DNA of 64,000 nucleotides. Origin: Sphingopyxis sp. CCNWLW2 (lineage in GTDB: Bacteria > Pseudomonadota > Alphaproteobacteria > Sphingomonadales > Sphingomonadaceae). Location of the stretch: the NCBI RefSeq assembly GCF_037095755.1, contig NZ_JBAWKJ010000001.1:62001-126000 (forward strand). Direction: 5' to 3'. A program made the position numbers and the translations under genes. Below the pieces are notes generated by a model. That model did not search any database. It was not told the DNA's origin and was given only the letters and a program-made list of their open reading frames with translations. Positions within the stretch are counted from its first letter, which is position 1, and every line of letters starts with the position of its first letter. Of this stretch, positions 50,066 to 59,102 are shown piece after piece.

Positions 50066-51076
50066 ATGTCATCCTCTCCCCATATGATTTCCCTGAAAAT
50101 ATCCGGACTGGCCGTGACGGTCATCCTGTTTGGCATCATCGCCGTGCCCGCGCACGCCAACCAGTGGCTCGTCTATACCGGAGGCGACCGGCCGAACCGG
50201 ACCTTCACGGTGATCGACGAGGATTATATCAGCCCCGAGTTCAACAGCGACACCAGCTTCAAGGTCGAGGCCGCGACGATCTATGAAGCCCCCTCGCAGC
50301 CCGACTGGTCAACCGCCAACTATCATGTCGACTGCATCAAAAAGACCGTGCGGATCGATCTTGTCCAGATCAGCCCGCGCGACGGCCCACTGCGCCGCGG
50401 GCCCGATGTTGCCGACCATGCCCCGGCGAATGTCATCGAACATCAGATCATCACCTTCGCTTGCGACAAAGGTCAGAAAAAGAGCGCCCAGCGCGCCAGC
50501 GAGCGCGAGGCCAACAATGATCCGCGCAATTTCATCTACCTCGGCCCGATCAGCTTGCCCAAGGTGGTCGATGTCGCGTGGGAGAAATTATGGACCGATG
50601 GAAAGCGGCCCGGCTACAGCAGCAATGTCTCGATCGCGGATCAAAACGCCCAGGTCGAAAAGATCATGAAGGAAAAGCAGGCGCTCGTCGCGCAGGCGGG
50701 CGCAATCGCCGAGCAGAGCCAGCGCGACGCCGACGCAATCGCCGCCTCGCAAAAGAGCCGCAAGGACCGGATGAAGCGCGAGAAGGAGGTTGCACCGGCA
50801 TTGGAAGAATGGATCGGCAAAAGCGTGGCGGAGGTGACGGCGGCATTTGGCCCCCCGGCAAGCAGTAGCGACCGCGGCGCATTGCGGGCCTTGGTCTATC
50901 GCCGGACCCACAGTGAAACCTATGATGCGCAAGTGGGACAGGTGGGCAAGACCGGCTATTTCGAAAAGCGCGAAAACCAGTTCCATTGCGATCTGACATT
51001 CGGTTTCCGCAACGATATTCTCGAGGATTATTTCACTGAGGGTGACCGTTGCCAGATTCTCTGGGGTCCGCGGTAG
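50066..51076 (+). CDS. Secreted protein with a C-terminal BamE-like domain
   Basis: 336 residues; signal segment ISGLAVTVILFGIIAVPAHA|N. The N-terminal domain (residues about 30-170) is beta-rich with two Cys (YHVDCIKKTV, ITFACDKGQ) that may be bonded. A Lys/Gln-rich coiled part follows (EKIMKEKQALVAQAGAIAEQ), then a domain starting ALEEWIGKSVAEVTAAFGPPASS near residue 249 and ending CDLTFGFRNDILEDYFTEGDRCQ, which has the K-x-x-V-x-x-x-F-G-x-P pattern of BamE/SmpA-like modules. Export and domain order are visible; function is not. First of four secreted proteins read in the same direction. Confidence 0.62.
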   Translation: MSSSPHMISLKISGLAVTVILFGIIAVPAHANQWLVYTGGDRPNRTFTVIDEDYISPEFNSDTSFKVEAATIYEAPSQPDWSTANYHVDCIKKTVRIDLVQISPRDGPLRRGPDVADHAPANVIEHQIITFACDKGQKKSAQRASEREANNDPRNFIYLGPISLPKVVDVAWEKLWTDGKRPGYSSNVSIADQNAQVEKIMKEKQALVAQAGAIAEQSQRDADAIAASQKSRKDRMKREKEVAPALEEWIGKSVAEVTAAFGPPASSSDRGALRALVYRRTHSETYDAQVGQVGKTGYFEKRENQFHCDLTFGFRNDILEDYFTEGDRCQILWGPR

Positions 51077-51207
51077 CGGGAGGTCCCCCGGTGTTTTCTG
51101 CAGTACCGAAATGTCTGCGGTCCCATCGCGATGATGTGATCGCCAGCACTTTTTGCGCGGACAAGCCGGGTTATGGTGAACTATATCAACCGCATAGGAT
51201 GAACTAT

Positions 51208-52134
51208 ATGACGCGCAACCTCGACATCCCCTGGATCGGGAGGATGTTTCTGATCGCGTTGGCCTGGTGCCTTTGGCCTGCCTCGGCGCAGGCACAGCAC
51301 TATCCCTGCAACGGTCCCGGGCCGGGCGAACGGCTGGTCGGGATGGCCCCCGGCGGCCCGGGCGTCGCCCCGACGCCGCTGTGCGCGCGCGACGACAGCG
51401 GCGGCGCGCCGCAGCAGCCCGCGGCGCCCAGCAACAGCTATGCGGCGATTGCCTGGCATGTCGACGCCGCCGATGTCTGGGTCGACGGCAATTACACCGG
51501 CGCGAACAATGTCGCCGAGCAGGGCGCGCTCGATGCGTGCAACAAAGTGATGGGCGGCGGCTGTACGCCGGCCGGCACCTGGTGGAATTCATCGATCGCG
51601 ATCATCCGCGACAAGGAGGGATATTTCTACAAGGGCTGGGCGGGCGATGGCGGCGCCGAGCGCGATCGGGTGATGGCAGACTGTTCGGCCAAGCAATTGT
51701 TGCCGTGCGAGGTTTTCGCGACGATCCGCGCGAGCACTAACCGGCGCTTCCCCGGCGCCGGCGCGCGCAAATTTTTCGCCGCGTCGGCGTGGGTCAAGGG
51801 CGGCGCCGCCGACGGATATAACGCCAAACTCTATGTCGCGAGCGGTTACCACAGCGCCGATGCCGCGAGCGCGGCGGCGATCAAGGCATGCAGCGACGCG
51901 ACATCGCTTTCTTGCGAAACGAACACGCTGACCGGCAATGGATTCATCCAGGCGTATCGCTTGAACGGCAGCGACGACAGCGCGACCACCGAAACGACGG
52001 CGAAGCGCGCGAAGGAAGCGGCGCAGGCGAACTGCAAGAAACAAAAGAGCGCGACATGCGATTTGCAGGCACTGTTCGACAGCCGCAAATCGGGGCTGTT
52101 CGTGCACGACTTCGCGCAGACGAAGGCGCGGTAG
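51208..52134 (+). CDS. Secreted DUF4189-like protein
   Basis: 308 residues from the ATG at 51208 with AGGA at the right distance; an ATG at 51199 is also in frame. Signal peptide MFLIALAWCLWPASAQA|Q. Two DUF4189-like units: SYAAIAWHVDAADVWVDGNYTGANNVAEQGALDACNKVMGG near residue 90 with partner Cys, and a second weaker unit near 195 (AKLYVASGYHSADAASAAAIKACSD). DUF4189 proteins are small secreted or surface proteins of unknown role in alphaproteobacteria and xanthomonads. Many paired Cys suggest disulphides. Confidence 0.65.
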   Translation: MTRNLDIPWIGRMFLIALAWCLWPASAQAQHYPCNGPGPGERLVGMAPGGPGVAPTPLCARDDSGGAPQQPAAPSNSYAAIAWHVDAADVWVDGNYTGANNVAEQGALDACNKVMGGGCTPAGTWWNSSIAIIRDKEGYFYKGWAGDGGAERDRVMADCSAKQLLPCEVFATIRASTNRRFPGAGARKFFAASAWVKGGAADGYNAKLYVASGYHSADAASAAAIKACSDATSLSCETNTLTGNGFIQAYRLNGSDDSATTETTAKRAKEAAQANCKKQKSATCDLQALFDSRKSGLFVHDFAQTKAR

Positions 52135-52213
52135 CGGTGCGGGATAGCCTTGTGAGGCTTGCCATCTCTGCGACAGGTAATCGCATACAGGAGGAATTCG
52201 GGAGAGTGTCTCT

Positions 52214-52675
52214 ATGATCCGGCACCTCGTGTCTCTTGCAGCAATCACCTTCGCCGGCCTTCCCGGCCCGCAAGAACGCGCCTTCGAATCACCGCCCGCC
52301 GCAGTTCCCGACCGGATTTCCTATGCCGGCACCGGCAATGGCTGGACCGGCGGGCGTACCGAATGGTGGATCGATCGTTCTGGGCGCGGCGCGTATCGCA
52401 CGACTATCCGTCATGAGAGAAGCGGCAAGTTCAACGCCGGGCCAGGAGGCTTCGAACATGTCCGCGCGATGTTGCAACCGCTCGAGGATGTGCACGAATT
52501 GCCTTGCGATGGCGCGGTCACTGATCAGGGCATGGGGACGCTCACTTGGGCGCGCGACCAGCGCGAAACCACGCTGCGCTTCGACTTCGGCTGCAATTTC
52601 CGCCAGCCGGATGCGGCCCGGACGCGGTTGTTTGATGCGACCGCGCTCGTGCAGGAATGGGCACTGGCGAAGTGA
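52214..52675 (+). CDS. Secreted protein of unknown function
   Basis: 153 residues with a short hydrophobic N-terminus (HLVSLAAITFAGLPGPQ) that may be a signal peptide. The mature part is beta-rich (RISYAGTGNGWTGGRTEWWIDRSGRG) with two Cys (LPCDGAV, FDFGCNF). No family recognised. Start supported by GGGAGAG; 79 bases after the previous gene. Confidence 0.55.
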   Translation: MIRHLVSLAAITFAGLPGPQERAFESPPAAVPDRISYAGTGNGWTGGRTEWWIDRSGRGAYRTTIRHERSGKFNAGPGGFEHVRAMLQPLEDVHELPCDGAVTDQGMGTLTWARDQRETTLRFDFGCNFRQPDAARTRLFDATALVQEWALAK

Positions 52676-52911
52676 TGCACCGCAGGCACGCACTTTCCCC
52701 GGCCGCCACCCTGCCGCCGCGCAGTCCCGGCATCGGGATGACACAACCCCCGTCACAAGTCTGATCAAGGTCGGGACGCCGAACTTGGTCAAGAGTCCGG
52801 GCTCGGGAACGGCTCCATCTTCATCGGGACATCTTCACCCTGATCGCGGACCCGGGAAATGCGCGATCGGCCATTCTGCCATGCTCACACCGGGCCGACG
52901 GAGGAATTGAA

Positions 52912-53385
52912 ATGCCGAAAGACTATTTGCTGCCCGGAATTCTCGCCGTGACACTGCTATCCAGCGCCTCGATAGCCGCCGCGAGCGGCACCATCACCTC
53001 GCCCGAACGGCAGCAGAAAATGGAAAGCTTTGGCGCCTGCCTCGCCTTTCTCGAGGACAGCGCCGCACAGGACAGGAAAAGCGAAGCTCCGCTCTCCAGA
53101 GATGCGGAGGGCAATCGCCGTACGGTGACCGTCGAACGCAAGACCAAGGACGTCGAGCGGTCCGGCAAAGCCAGCGCACGCTATGGGGCGCGTGTCTGGT
53201 ATTCGAACGGCAGGCCGCGTCCGGACCTGAGGCAAATCGAATATCGAACCAGCTGGAACGAGCATGTTTATGAATGCCGGGGCCGTATACTGATCATCAA
53301 CACGTCGCAGGGCTATACGCTCGAAAGCTACGAGCCGATGGATGCTGACGAGCCAGTGGGTGATCCGGCCGCAAAAGCCGGGTAG
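52912..53385 (+). CDS. Secreted protein of unknown function
   Basis: 157 residues; signal peptide LPGILAVTLLSSASIAAAS|G. The mature part carries MESFGACLAFLEDSAAQDR, a basic middle (RRTVTVERKTKDVER) and a late VYECRGRILIINTSQGY. Two Cys may pair. No known family. GGAGG sits nine bases before the ATG. Last of the four exported proteins. Confidence 0.55.
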   Translation: MPKDYLLPGILAVTLLSSASIAAASGTITSPERQQKMESFGACLAFLEDSAAQDRKSEAPLSRDAEGNRRTVTVERKTKDVERSGKASARYGARVWYSNGRPRPDLRQIEYRTSWNEHVYECRGRILIINTSQGYTLESYEPMDADEPVGDPAAKAG

Positions 53386-53458
53386 AGGCAGTCCTGTTTT
53401 CCGCTTCCTGTCCCGCCCCTCGCCTGAGACGGATTACAGCTCATTACCGCCAGACCTC

Positions 53459-53514
53459 TGGCCGGTTGCGGACTGTCGGCTTTTAGATGTCAAACAAAGA
53501 GAGCGGACGTTCTG
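53459..53514 (+). repeat. Dispersed bipartite repeat, copy 8 (left of integrase)
   Basis: Left block TGGCCGGTTGCGGACTGTCG plus GCTTTT, 17-nt spacer, right block AGCGGACGTTC. Ends 45 bases before the integrase stop codon and forms a direct pair with copy 9 beyond its start. Confidence 0.78.
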
Positions 53515-53558
53515 CCACGAGCTAGAACGCTCGCTCTCCAGAATACGCGATTTGCTGG

Positions 53559-54188
53559 TTAGACTTCGATGCCTTCTGCCAGCGTCAACGCGTCTTCAAC
53601 GTCAACGCCGAGGTATCGCACGGTATTTTCAATCTTGGTGTGGCCGAGCAGAATCTGCACAGCTCGCAAGTTCCCGGTCGCCTTGTAAATGATCGACGCT
53701 TTTGTTCTGCGCAACGAATGCGTCCCGTAGTCTTCGCTTCGAAGTCCAACGGCCGTTACCCATTCATCGACGAGACGCGCATATTGACGCGTGCTCATAT
53801 GAGCAGAGTGGTCGACCCGGCTGGGGAACGCAAAATCCTCGATTGATCCACCGCGCCGCTCAAGCCATGCCAAGAGGCTTCCGCGAGCATCCGACATGAT
53901 TTCGAATTGAACTGGTCGATTGGTCTTTTGCTGGATCACCATTGCCCGCGTTCTCAACTCACCGCCGGCGACGAGATCGCCGATCTTGATCTTCACAAGA
54001 TCGCAGCCTCGCAACTTGCTGTCGATTGCGAGATCGAACAGCGCCCGGTCTCGAAGCCGGTGCTCTCGATCCAAGTGGAAGCGAATTGCCCATATCTGCC
54101 GTGGCTTTAACGGCCGCTTTGCACCTACCTTTCGACCGGCATTCCACGCCGGTCGTGGAGGCAAATAGTCGAATTCTGATCTACCCAT
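53559..54188 (-). CDS. Compact tyrosine recombinase (integrase)
   Basis: 209 residues from the ATG at 54188 (AGGAG seven bases upstream; the ATG at 54194 is too close to that site). Catalytic set: Arg in DSKLRGCDLV near residue 60, HSLRRTKAS (H-x-x-R) near 155, LLGHTKIENTVRYLG with the second His near 182 and nucleophile Tyr near 191. It lacks a long arm-binding domain: only about 35 residues precede the catalytic part. Proteins of this size and sequence (EFDYLPPRPAWNAGRKVGAK) recur in sphingomonad genomes in my memory. No excisionase or cargo gene is attached. Bracketed by copies 8 and 9 of the dispersed repeat. Confidence 0.9.
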   Translation of the reverse strand: MGRSEFDYLPPRPAWNAGRKVGAKRPLKPRQIWAIRFHLDREHRLRDRALFDLAIDSKLRGCDLVKIKIGDLVAGGELRTRAMVIQQKTNRPVQFEIMSDARGSLLAWLERRGGSIEDFAFPSRVDHSAHMSTRQYARLVDEWVTAVGLRSEDYGTHSLRRTKASIIYKATGNLRAVQILLGHTKIENTVRYLGVDVEDALTLAEGIEV

Positions 54189-54243
54189 GATCATTCTCCT
54201 GCAGCCAAAATGGCCAAAAAGGGAAACGCATGGGTCAGGCCGA

Positions 54244-54299
54244 TTGGCCGGTTGCGTATTGGCAGCTTTGGGCGGTGGAACGAAATTAGCGGACGCTCC
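54244..54299 (+). repeat. Dispersed bipartite repeat, copy 9 (right of integrase)
   Basis: Left block TGGCCGGTTGCGTATTGGCA plus GCTTTG, 17-nt spacer, right block AGCGGACGCTC. Starts 55 bases after the integrase start codon, in the same orientation as copy 8. Confidence 0.78.
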
Positions 54300-54518
54300 A
54301 AGTATTGCCTGGCGTTCGCTTGAAAGGTCGACCTCCGTACTGGCTCGTGCAATCGAGGCGCAACCACGTTCCGCAGGAACCGAATAGACGCTGAAGGCCC
54401 AGATTCCCGATATCCGTTAGATGATCGGCGCGACATCTTATAATCTTGGCCGGAGCTCCCATATAACAGTCATCGTGGCACACGTTCATCGTAGGCGGCC
54501 GCGGCTGAGAGACCTCGT

Positions 54519-54540
54519 GCTCCCGCTTACAAGCAGGAGC
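54519..54540 (+). promoter_or_regulatory. Hairpin covering the ribosome binding site of the ParS-like gene
   Basis: GCTCC-C-GC-TTACAA-GC-A-GGAGC: the right arm contains the GGAG Shine-Dalgarno site of the gene starting at 54548. If formed in the mRNA it would limit translation until opened by heat, a protein or a ribosome. Confidence 0.5.
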
Positions 54541-54547
54541 CGCGCCG

Positions 54548-54856
54548 ATGCCCCCCAGTCCAGATCAATCCCAGTCGGCCACCCCGGACGTGCCTGTCCG
54601 ATTGAGACCGCAATCGAGCCGATTTTTCCGCAAAAGCCGCAGTCCATTCCCCCTTGATGACGCACGGCGTCAGGGAGACATCAGTCAGCTCGCCTTCTCG
54701 ACGATGGGTGGACGGAATCCGGCTTTAGCCTTCCTGAACACCGACAACGACGCGCTCGGCGGCCGCCCGCTTACAGTCGCGACCGCGAGTCCCGAGGGAT
54801 ATGAACGGGTTGCGGCAGCGATCCGCCGCTGGCCGAGCGGCCCGGGATTCAAATGA
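54548..54856 (+). CDS. Solo ParS/MbcA/Xre-antitoxin C-terminal (DUF2384) domain protein
   Basis: 102 residues. The second half, GGRNPALAFLNTDNDALGGRPLTVATASPEGYERVAAAIRR, is the toxin-binding domain of MbcA/ParS/Xre antitoxins (FLNT-x-N-x-ALGGRPL is its hallmark). The usual N-terminal HTH is absent; a basic, Ser/Pro-rich leader takes its place. No RES-domain toxin lies beside it, so it may be an orphan or act with the unrelated small protein that overlaps its end by four bases. GGAG in the hairpin at 54519 is its ribosome site. Confidence 0.68.
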   Translation: MPPSPDQSQSATPDVPVRLRPQSSRFFRKSRSPFPLDDARRQGDISQLAFSTMGGRNPALAFLNTDNDALGGRPLTVATASPEGYERVAAAIRRWPSGPGFK

Positions 54857-55086
54857 GCCGCGCGATGAACATTTCGCTGCCGGAGGACGAGGTCAAGCGC
54901 CTATGCCTTCTGCAAGGTGTCAGCATCAGTGCGATCGAGCCGCTTCAGTCGGGCGGTACCCGCCTTGTCTGCACATCCGGCTCCGGCGCCGAGGAAATGC
55001 GTCTCCGGCTCCGCGATCATCTGATCGATGGCAATGTCCTCCGTCACCGCTTCTATCGCCCTCCTGCCACGCATGAACGGCCATGA
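54853..55086 (+). CDS. Small protein coupled to the ParS-like gene
   Basis: 77 residues, starting inside the stop of the previous gene (ATGA). MNISLPEDEVKRLCLLQGVSISAIEPLQSGGTRLVC has a beta-alpha look, followed by EEMRLRLRDHLIDG and a basic tail. No known family or toxin signature. Coupled translation argues for a functional link with the ParS-like protein. Confidence 0.6.
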   Translation: MSRAMNISLPEDEVKRLCLLQGVSISAIEPLQSGGTRLVCTSGSGAEEMRLRLRDHLIDGNVLRHRFYRPPATHERP

Positions 55087-55211
55087 GGCCGGCGCGAGAT
55101 TCTGCGGTGTGCGAACGTCTCTGCCGAACTCGAATAACATCGGTATTCGTGCCGCACATTTATCGGGATGTGCTATAAGCATCCCATCACCTGAAATCGG
55201 ACAAGCTCCAC

Positions 55212-55475
55212 GTGACAGAGGGACGATCCGTGCTCTCGCTTGATGCAGGAGCACACACCATATGTCTCATTCAATTGCTCGAAGACGAGCAGATTGCACT
55301 CGTGCGATACGCCGCCGCGACAAATCCTTTAGCGATCGACCGATATGGGCGCCTGATCGAAGGGATAGCTCGGCGTCTGACAGCCCTTCCCTACCAGCAT
55401 CGCCCCCATTTTCCCCTCAACAGGTTTGCGGACGCGAACGGCTCGCTAGCACGTTCGCGAACACGCGCATCCTGA
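55212..55475 (+). CDS. Possible small hypothetical protein
   Basis: 87 residues from a GTG with a weak ribosome site. TEGRSVLSLDAGAHTICLIQLLEDEQIALVRYAAATN looks like a folded stretch, while the tail is basic and irregular. No family recognised. It may be a real gene or chance. Confidence 0.35.
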   Translation: MTEGRSVLSLDAGAHTICLIQLLEDEQIALVRYAAATNPLAIDRYGRLIEGIARRLTALPYQHRPHFPLNRFADANGSLARSRTRAS

Positions 55476-55496
55476 AACCGAAGAAAGATATCCGAG

Positions 55497-55631
55497 ATGG
55501 CCAAATCGCAAAAACGCAGCAATCGCGAGATTCGCAAACCCAAAGCCGCCAAGGCGAAGCCACCGACCGCGCTTGTAGCCCAGGAGGCCTCCGCGGTGCA
55601 GATGACCTCCAAGCCGAAGGGCAGCCGCTGA
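55497..55631 (+). CDS. Very small basic protein (44 residues)
   Basis: MAKSQKRSNREIRKPKAAKAKP opens a Lys/Ala-rich, highly basic chain that ends MTSKPKGSR. Such short basic proteins with the MAKSQxRSNREIRKPK start occur in sphingomonads and rhizobia as hypothetical proteins, in my memory. It may bind nucleic acid. The ribosome site is weak (AAAGATATCCGAG). The stop lies seven bases before the end of the convergent FAD oxidoreductase gene. Confidence 0.6.
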   Translation: MAKSQKRSNREIRKPKAAKAKPPTALVAQEASAVQMTSKPKGSR

Positions 55632-55638
55632 CGCGCCG

Positions 55639-56871
55639 TCAAAAACTGCGGTGGAAGCTGACCAGATCGGCGTCGGGATCGCCATAGCCGCAAATCAGGC
55701 CGCGCAGCATCTGCGCGGCCATCATCGAGAAGGTGATGCCATTGCCGCCATATCCCATCGCGGCATAGCAATTCGGCATGCCGGGAATGCGGCCGATGGT
55801 CGGTGTCCCGACCGGGCTGTCGCCGAAACTGCCAGCCCAGCTATAGGCGGGCGTCGCGTCCACTCCTGGCAGCAGGGCAGCAAGCTTTCGCGACAGCGTC
55901 GTCGCCTTGTCGAGGAGCTTGGCGTCGCGGAGAGCCGCATCGCCTATTTCCTCATCCTCGCCGCCGCAGATGATTTCTCCGCGCGGGGTCGTCCGGATGT
56001 AGAGGTAGGGATCGGCGGCTTCCCATATCATCGCGGCGGTCGGCCAGATGGCACGGGGTTGCGGGCGCGTCGCGATCGACCAGCTCGAGATGATCTTGTT
56101 TCCCTTGCGCGGGATTCCCTTCATCATCTCATATCCCGTTGCCATGACGACATGGCGTGCGCGAATACGGGGGCCGCGAGCCGATACCAAGGTGACCCCC
56201 TCGCCCGTCGGCGCGATGTCACAGATATCGACGGGCGCGTAGAACCGGGCGCCCCGCGCCAGCGCGACATTCAGATAACCTGCAGTGAGACGACGCGGAT
56301 CGGCGGAGTAATTGCCGAATCCAATCAGCGCGTGACGTCCCTTGATCCCGTAACGCTCCTGAACCGCAGCGGGTTTGAGCAATTCCACCTCGAAGCCCGC
56401 ACGCCGCCGGGCGTCGGCTTCGACCGCAAGCCCGTCAGCATCGAGCACATTGCCGTCGAGATAGATCGAGCCGCGCGTCGCACCATCGACCGCAAGGCCC
56501 AGCCGTTCGGTCCGTTCGCGTAGCGCGTCGACCGACTGGCGGGATCGCCGCCAGATGCGTTCGGCCTTTTCACGACCGATCCGCTCGGCCATCAAGGTCA
56601 GCGGCGTGTCGAGTTCATATTGCAGCATCGCGGTCGACGCCGCAGTCGACCCCTCTGCCGGTCCCCGGCGATCGACGATCACGATGTTGAGCCCCGCTTC
56701 CGACAACGTCTCCGCGATCAGCGCGCCCGACACGCCGGCCCCGACGACGACCACGTCGCACGCGATATCCCTTGTCAACGGCCGCGCAGCGATCGCGGGA
56801 CGACGCCGTGCCGACCAGATCGACTGGCCGGTCCGGAGATCGCGATGATGGGTCGCCGATGCGCGGCTCAC
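55639..56871 (-). CDS. FAD-dependent oxidoreductase, DAO family
   Basis: 410 residues from a GTG. FAD motif CDVVVVGAGVSGALIAETL at residues about 38-56 and the C-terminal YAAMGYGGNGITFSMMAAQML near 380 are typical of glycine-oxidase/sarcosine-oxidase-like enzymes, which oxidise amines or amino acids and reduce oxygen to peroxide. The gene begins 12 bases after the catalase stop, so an oxidase that makes H2O2 follows the enzyme that removes it. Substrate not identified. Ribosome site weak. Confidence 0.82.
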   Translation of the reverse strand: MSRASATHHRDLRTGQSIWSARRRPAIAARPLTRDIACDVVVVGAGVSGALIAETLSEAGLNIVIVDRRGPAEGSTAASTAMLQYELDTPLTLMAERIGREKAERIWRRSRQSVDALRERTERLGLAVDGATRGSIYLDGNVLDADGLAVEADARRRAGFEVELLKPAAVQERYGIKGRHALIGFGNYSADPRRLTAGYLNVALARGARFYAPVDICDIAPTGEGVTLVSARGPRIRARHVVMATGYEMMKGIPRKGNKIISSWSIATRPQPRAIWPTAAMIWEAADPYLYIRTTPRGEIICGGEDEEIGDAALRDAKLLDKATTLSRKLAALLPGVDATPAYSWAGSFGDSPVGTPTIGRIPGMPNCYAAMGYGGNGITFSMMAAQMLRGLICGYGDPDADLVSFHRSF

Positions 56872-56883
56872 CGGGACAGGCGA

Positions 56884-59034
56884 TCAGGCAAGATCGCGCA
56901 CCTTGGCTTCGCGTGCCCAATGACGCCGGGTGCCCACACTTTCGAACTTGTCGATCGCAACGACACCGCCGTCCTTTTCGACCCCCGCCTTGTCGAGCAG
57001 CAACTGCGTCGCCTCGTCATGCGCGATCGTCTTGCAATGGCCATAGGCGTCCATGAACCACTGGACCGCCGCGCCCTGCCCCGACAGCGCTTCGGCCTGT
57101 TCTTCGGTCAGTATCGAAGCCACGGCGTCGAACAGCACCGAGGGCGAGCCCGCGAGCTGGCCGTCGGCCTTGAGCGTGCCGCCCTTGACCTTGATCCCGC
57201 CGACCTTCGGCGCGACGAGGAAGGCGGTGCCGCCGGCGCTTTTGATGTCGCCCTTCAGCTTGTCGATCGCCGCCTTGTCTGATCCTTCGGCAAAGAGGAT
57301 CGCGACCTTGCGGCCCTCCATCGTATCGTCGGCATTCTTCTGGATCGACAGCGCGTCGGACGTTTCGAGATCGACCGGCGCGCGCGCGGCCTTTTCCTTC
57401 GCCGGCAGATCGATGGCGAGTCCCATGGCGACACGCGTCGCAAGATCCTCATCGATGTTGCGAAGCTGGCCGACGACGCGGGCGCGGACATGATCGAGCG
57501 TGACCTTCGACAATTCGAACACCAACGCCGAGACGATATGCGCCTGCTCATTCTCCGTCTGCGACAAATAGAACAGCCGTGCTTGGCTGAAATGATCGGC
57601 GAAAAGCTCGGCGCGAATGCGCAGCTTCTGCGCAGGGTCGTTCCGCTCGTCGTTGGCCGTGAACGTCGAGAAGCCCGTTTCGGCGCTCGCGCGCGGACCA
57701 CCATTCTCGCCGGCTTCGGCAAGACTGTTGGGTTCGTAGTTGGCACGCCCGGTCGGCACGAGCGTCTGCATCATCCCGTCGCGCTGGAAATTGTGGAACG
57801 GGCATTTGGGCGCGTTGATCGGGATCTGGTGGAAATTGGTCGTTCCCAGCCGCGATTTCTGCGTGTCGAGATAAGAGAAGAGCCTGCCCTGCAAGAGTGG
57901 GTCGTTGCTGAAATCGATCCCCGGAATGATGTTCGACGGCAGGAAGGCGACCTGCTCGGTCTCGGCAAAGAAATTGTCGACGTTGCGGTTGAGCGTCATG
58001 CGGCCGACGATCTCGACCGGAACATCCTCCTCCGGGATCAGCTTGGTCGCGTCGAGCACGTCATAAGGCTGCTTCTCGGCGAAAGCTTCGTCGAACACCT
58101 GCACGCCGAGATCCCATGCCGGGAAGTCGCCCGCATCGATCGCCTCGAACAGGTCGCGGCGATGGAAATCGGGATCGGCGCCGGCGATCTTGACCGCCTC
58201 GTCCCATGTCGTCGACTGGATGCCGAGCACGGGTTTCCAGTGGAATTTGACGAATTTGCCTTCGCCCTTTTCGTTGACGAAGCGGAAGGTGTGGACGCCG
58301 AAACCCTCGATCATGCGCAGGCTCCGCGGGATCGTGCGGTCAGACATCGCCCACATGATCATGTGCATCGCCTCGGGCATCAGCCCGATGAAGTCCCAGA
58401 AGGTGTCGTGGGCGCTCGCCGCCTGCGGATAACCGCGGTCGGCCTCCATCTTGACGCTGTGAACAAGGTCGGGGAATTTCATCGCGTCCTGGATAAAGAA
58501 GACCGGAATATTGTTGCCGACAAGGTCCCAATTGCCGCTGTCGGTGTAGAGCTTGACCGCGAAGCCACGCACATCGCGCGGGGTGTCGACCGATCCGGCG
58601 CCGCCGGCGACGGTCGAGAAGCGGACGAAGACCGGACAAGTCGCGCCCTCCTTCTGCAGGATCGACGCCTTGGTCAGCCCGGGGATCGCCTTGGTGCATT
58701 CGAACACACCATGCGCGCCCGAACCGCGGGCGTGGACGATCCGCTCTGGAATACGCTCATGGTCGAAGTGGAAGATTTTCTCGCGAAGGACAAAGTCCTC
58801 GAGCAGCGTCGGCCCGCGCTCGCCGGCGCGAAGCGAATTCTGGTTGTCCGAAATGCGATGACCGAAATTGTCGGTCAAGAACGCAGCGTCGGCCGATTTG
58901 CCGCTCGATGTCGCATTCTGGTGCAGCTCGTCACCATTGCCGCGGCTCACCTCGATTCTGGGCTGGCCTTTGCCGGGCGAGTGCTCGCGGAGCGCATGAT
59001 CATTAGCAGGCGACGGCGGCGGAGATTTCGGCAT
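56884..59034 (-). CDS. katE: Large-subunit catalase HPII-type
   Basis: 716 residues, the long clade-2 catalase with a C-terminal flavodoxin-like (DJ-1/GATase) domain from about residue 570 ([22 protein letters not shown]). The core has the essential His in [12 protein letters not shown] near 101, the [16 protein letters not shown] stretch near 173 with the Asn, and the heme-ligand Tyr in [18 protein letters not shown] near 388. It converts H2O2 to water and oxygen; clade 2 enzymes are stress and stationary-phase proteins. Followed by the FAD oxidase in the same direction. Confidence 0.96.
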   Translation of the reverse strand: MPKSPPPSPANDHALREHSPGKGQPRIEVSRGNGDELHQNATSSGKSADAAFLTDNFGHRISDNQNSLRAGERGPTLLEDFVLREKIFHFDHERIPERIVHARGSGAHGVFECTKAIPGLTKASILQKEGATCPVFVRFSTVAGGAGSVDTPRDVRGFAVKLYTDSGNWDLVGNNIPVFFIQDAMKFPDLVHSVKMEADRGYPQAASAHDTFWDFIGLMPEAMHMIMWAMSDRTIPRSLRMIEGFGVHTFRFVNEKGEGKFVKFHWKPVLGIQSTTWDEAVKIAGADPDFHRRDLFEAIDAGDFPAWDLGVQVFDEAFAEKQPYDVLDATKLIPEEDVPVEIVGRMTLNRNVDNFFAETEQVAFLPSNIIPGIDFSNDPLLQGRLFSYLDTQKSRLGTTNFHQIPINAPKCPFHNFQRDGMMQTLVPTGRANYEPNSLAEAGENGGPRASAETGFSTFTANDERNDPAQKLRIRAELFADHFSQARLFYLSQTENEQAHIVSALVFELSKVTLDHVRARVVGQLRNIDEDLATRVAMGLAIDLPAKEKAARAPVDLETSDALSIQKNADDTMEGRKVAILFAEGSDKAAIDKLKGDIKSAGGTAFLVAPKVGGIKVKGGTLKADGQLAGSPSVLFDAVASILTEEQAEALSGQGAAVQWFMDAYGHCKTIAHDEATQLLLDKAGVEKDGGVVAIDKFESVGTRRHWAREAKVRDLA

Positions 59035-59102
59035 CGGTCATTCCTTCTGCCGCGGAAGGCGACACTCCTACAATCCGCCGCTTCGCCTTATGTTGCGTGT
59101 CG

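Noticed and set aside
53459..54299. Integron (attC array with IntI)
   Set aside because: The repeats are not attC-like (no paired R and L boxes with bulged stem), they are not arrayed with cassettes, and the recombinase lacks the IntI-specific patch as far as I can see.
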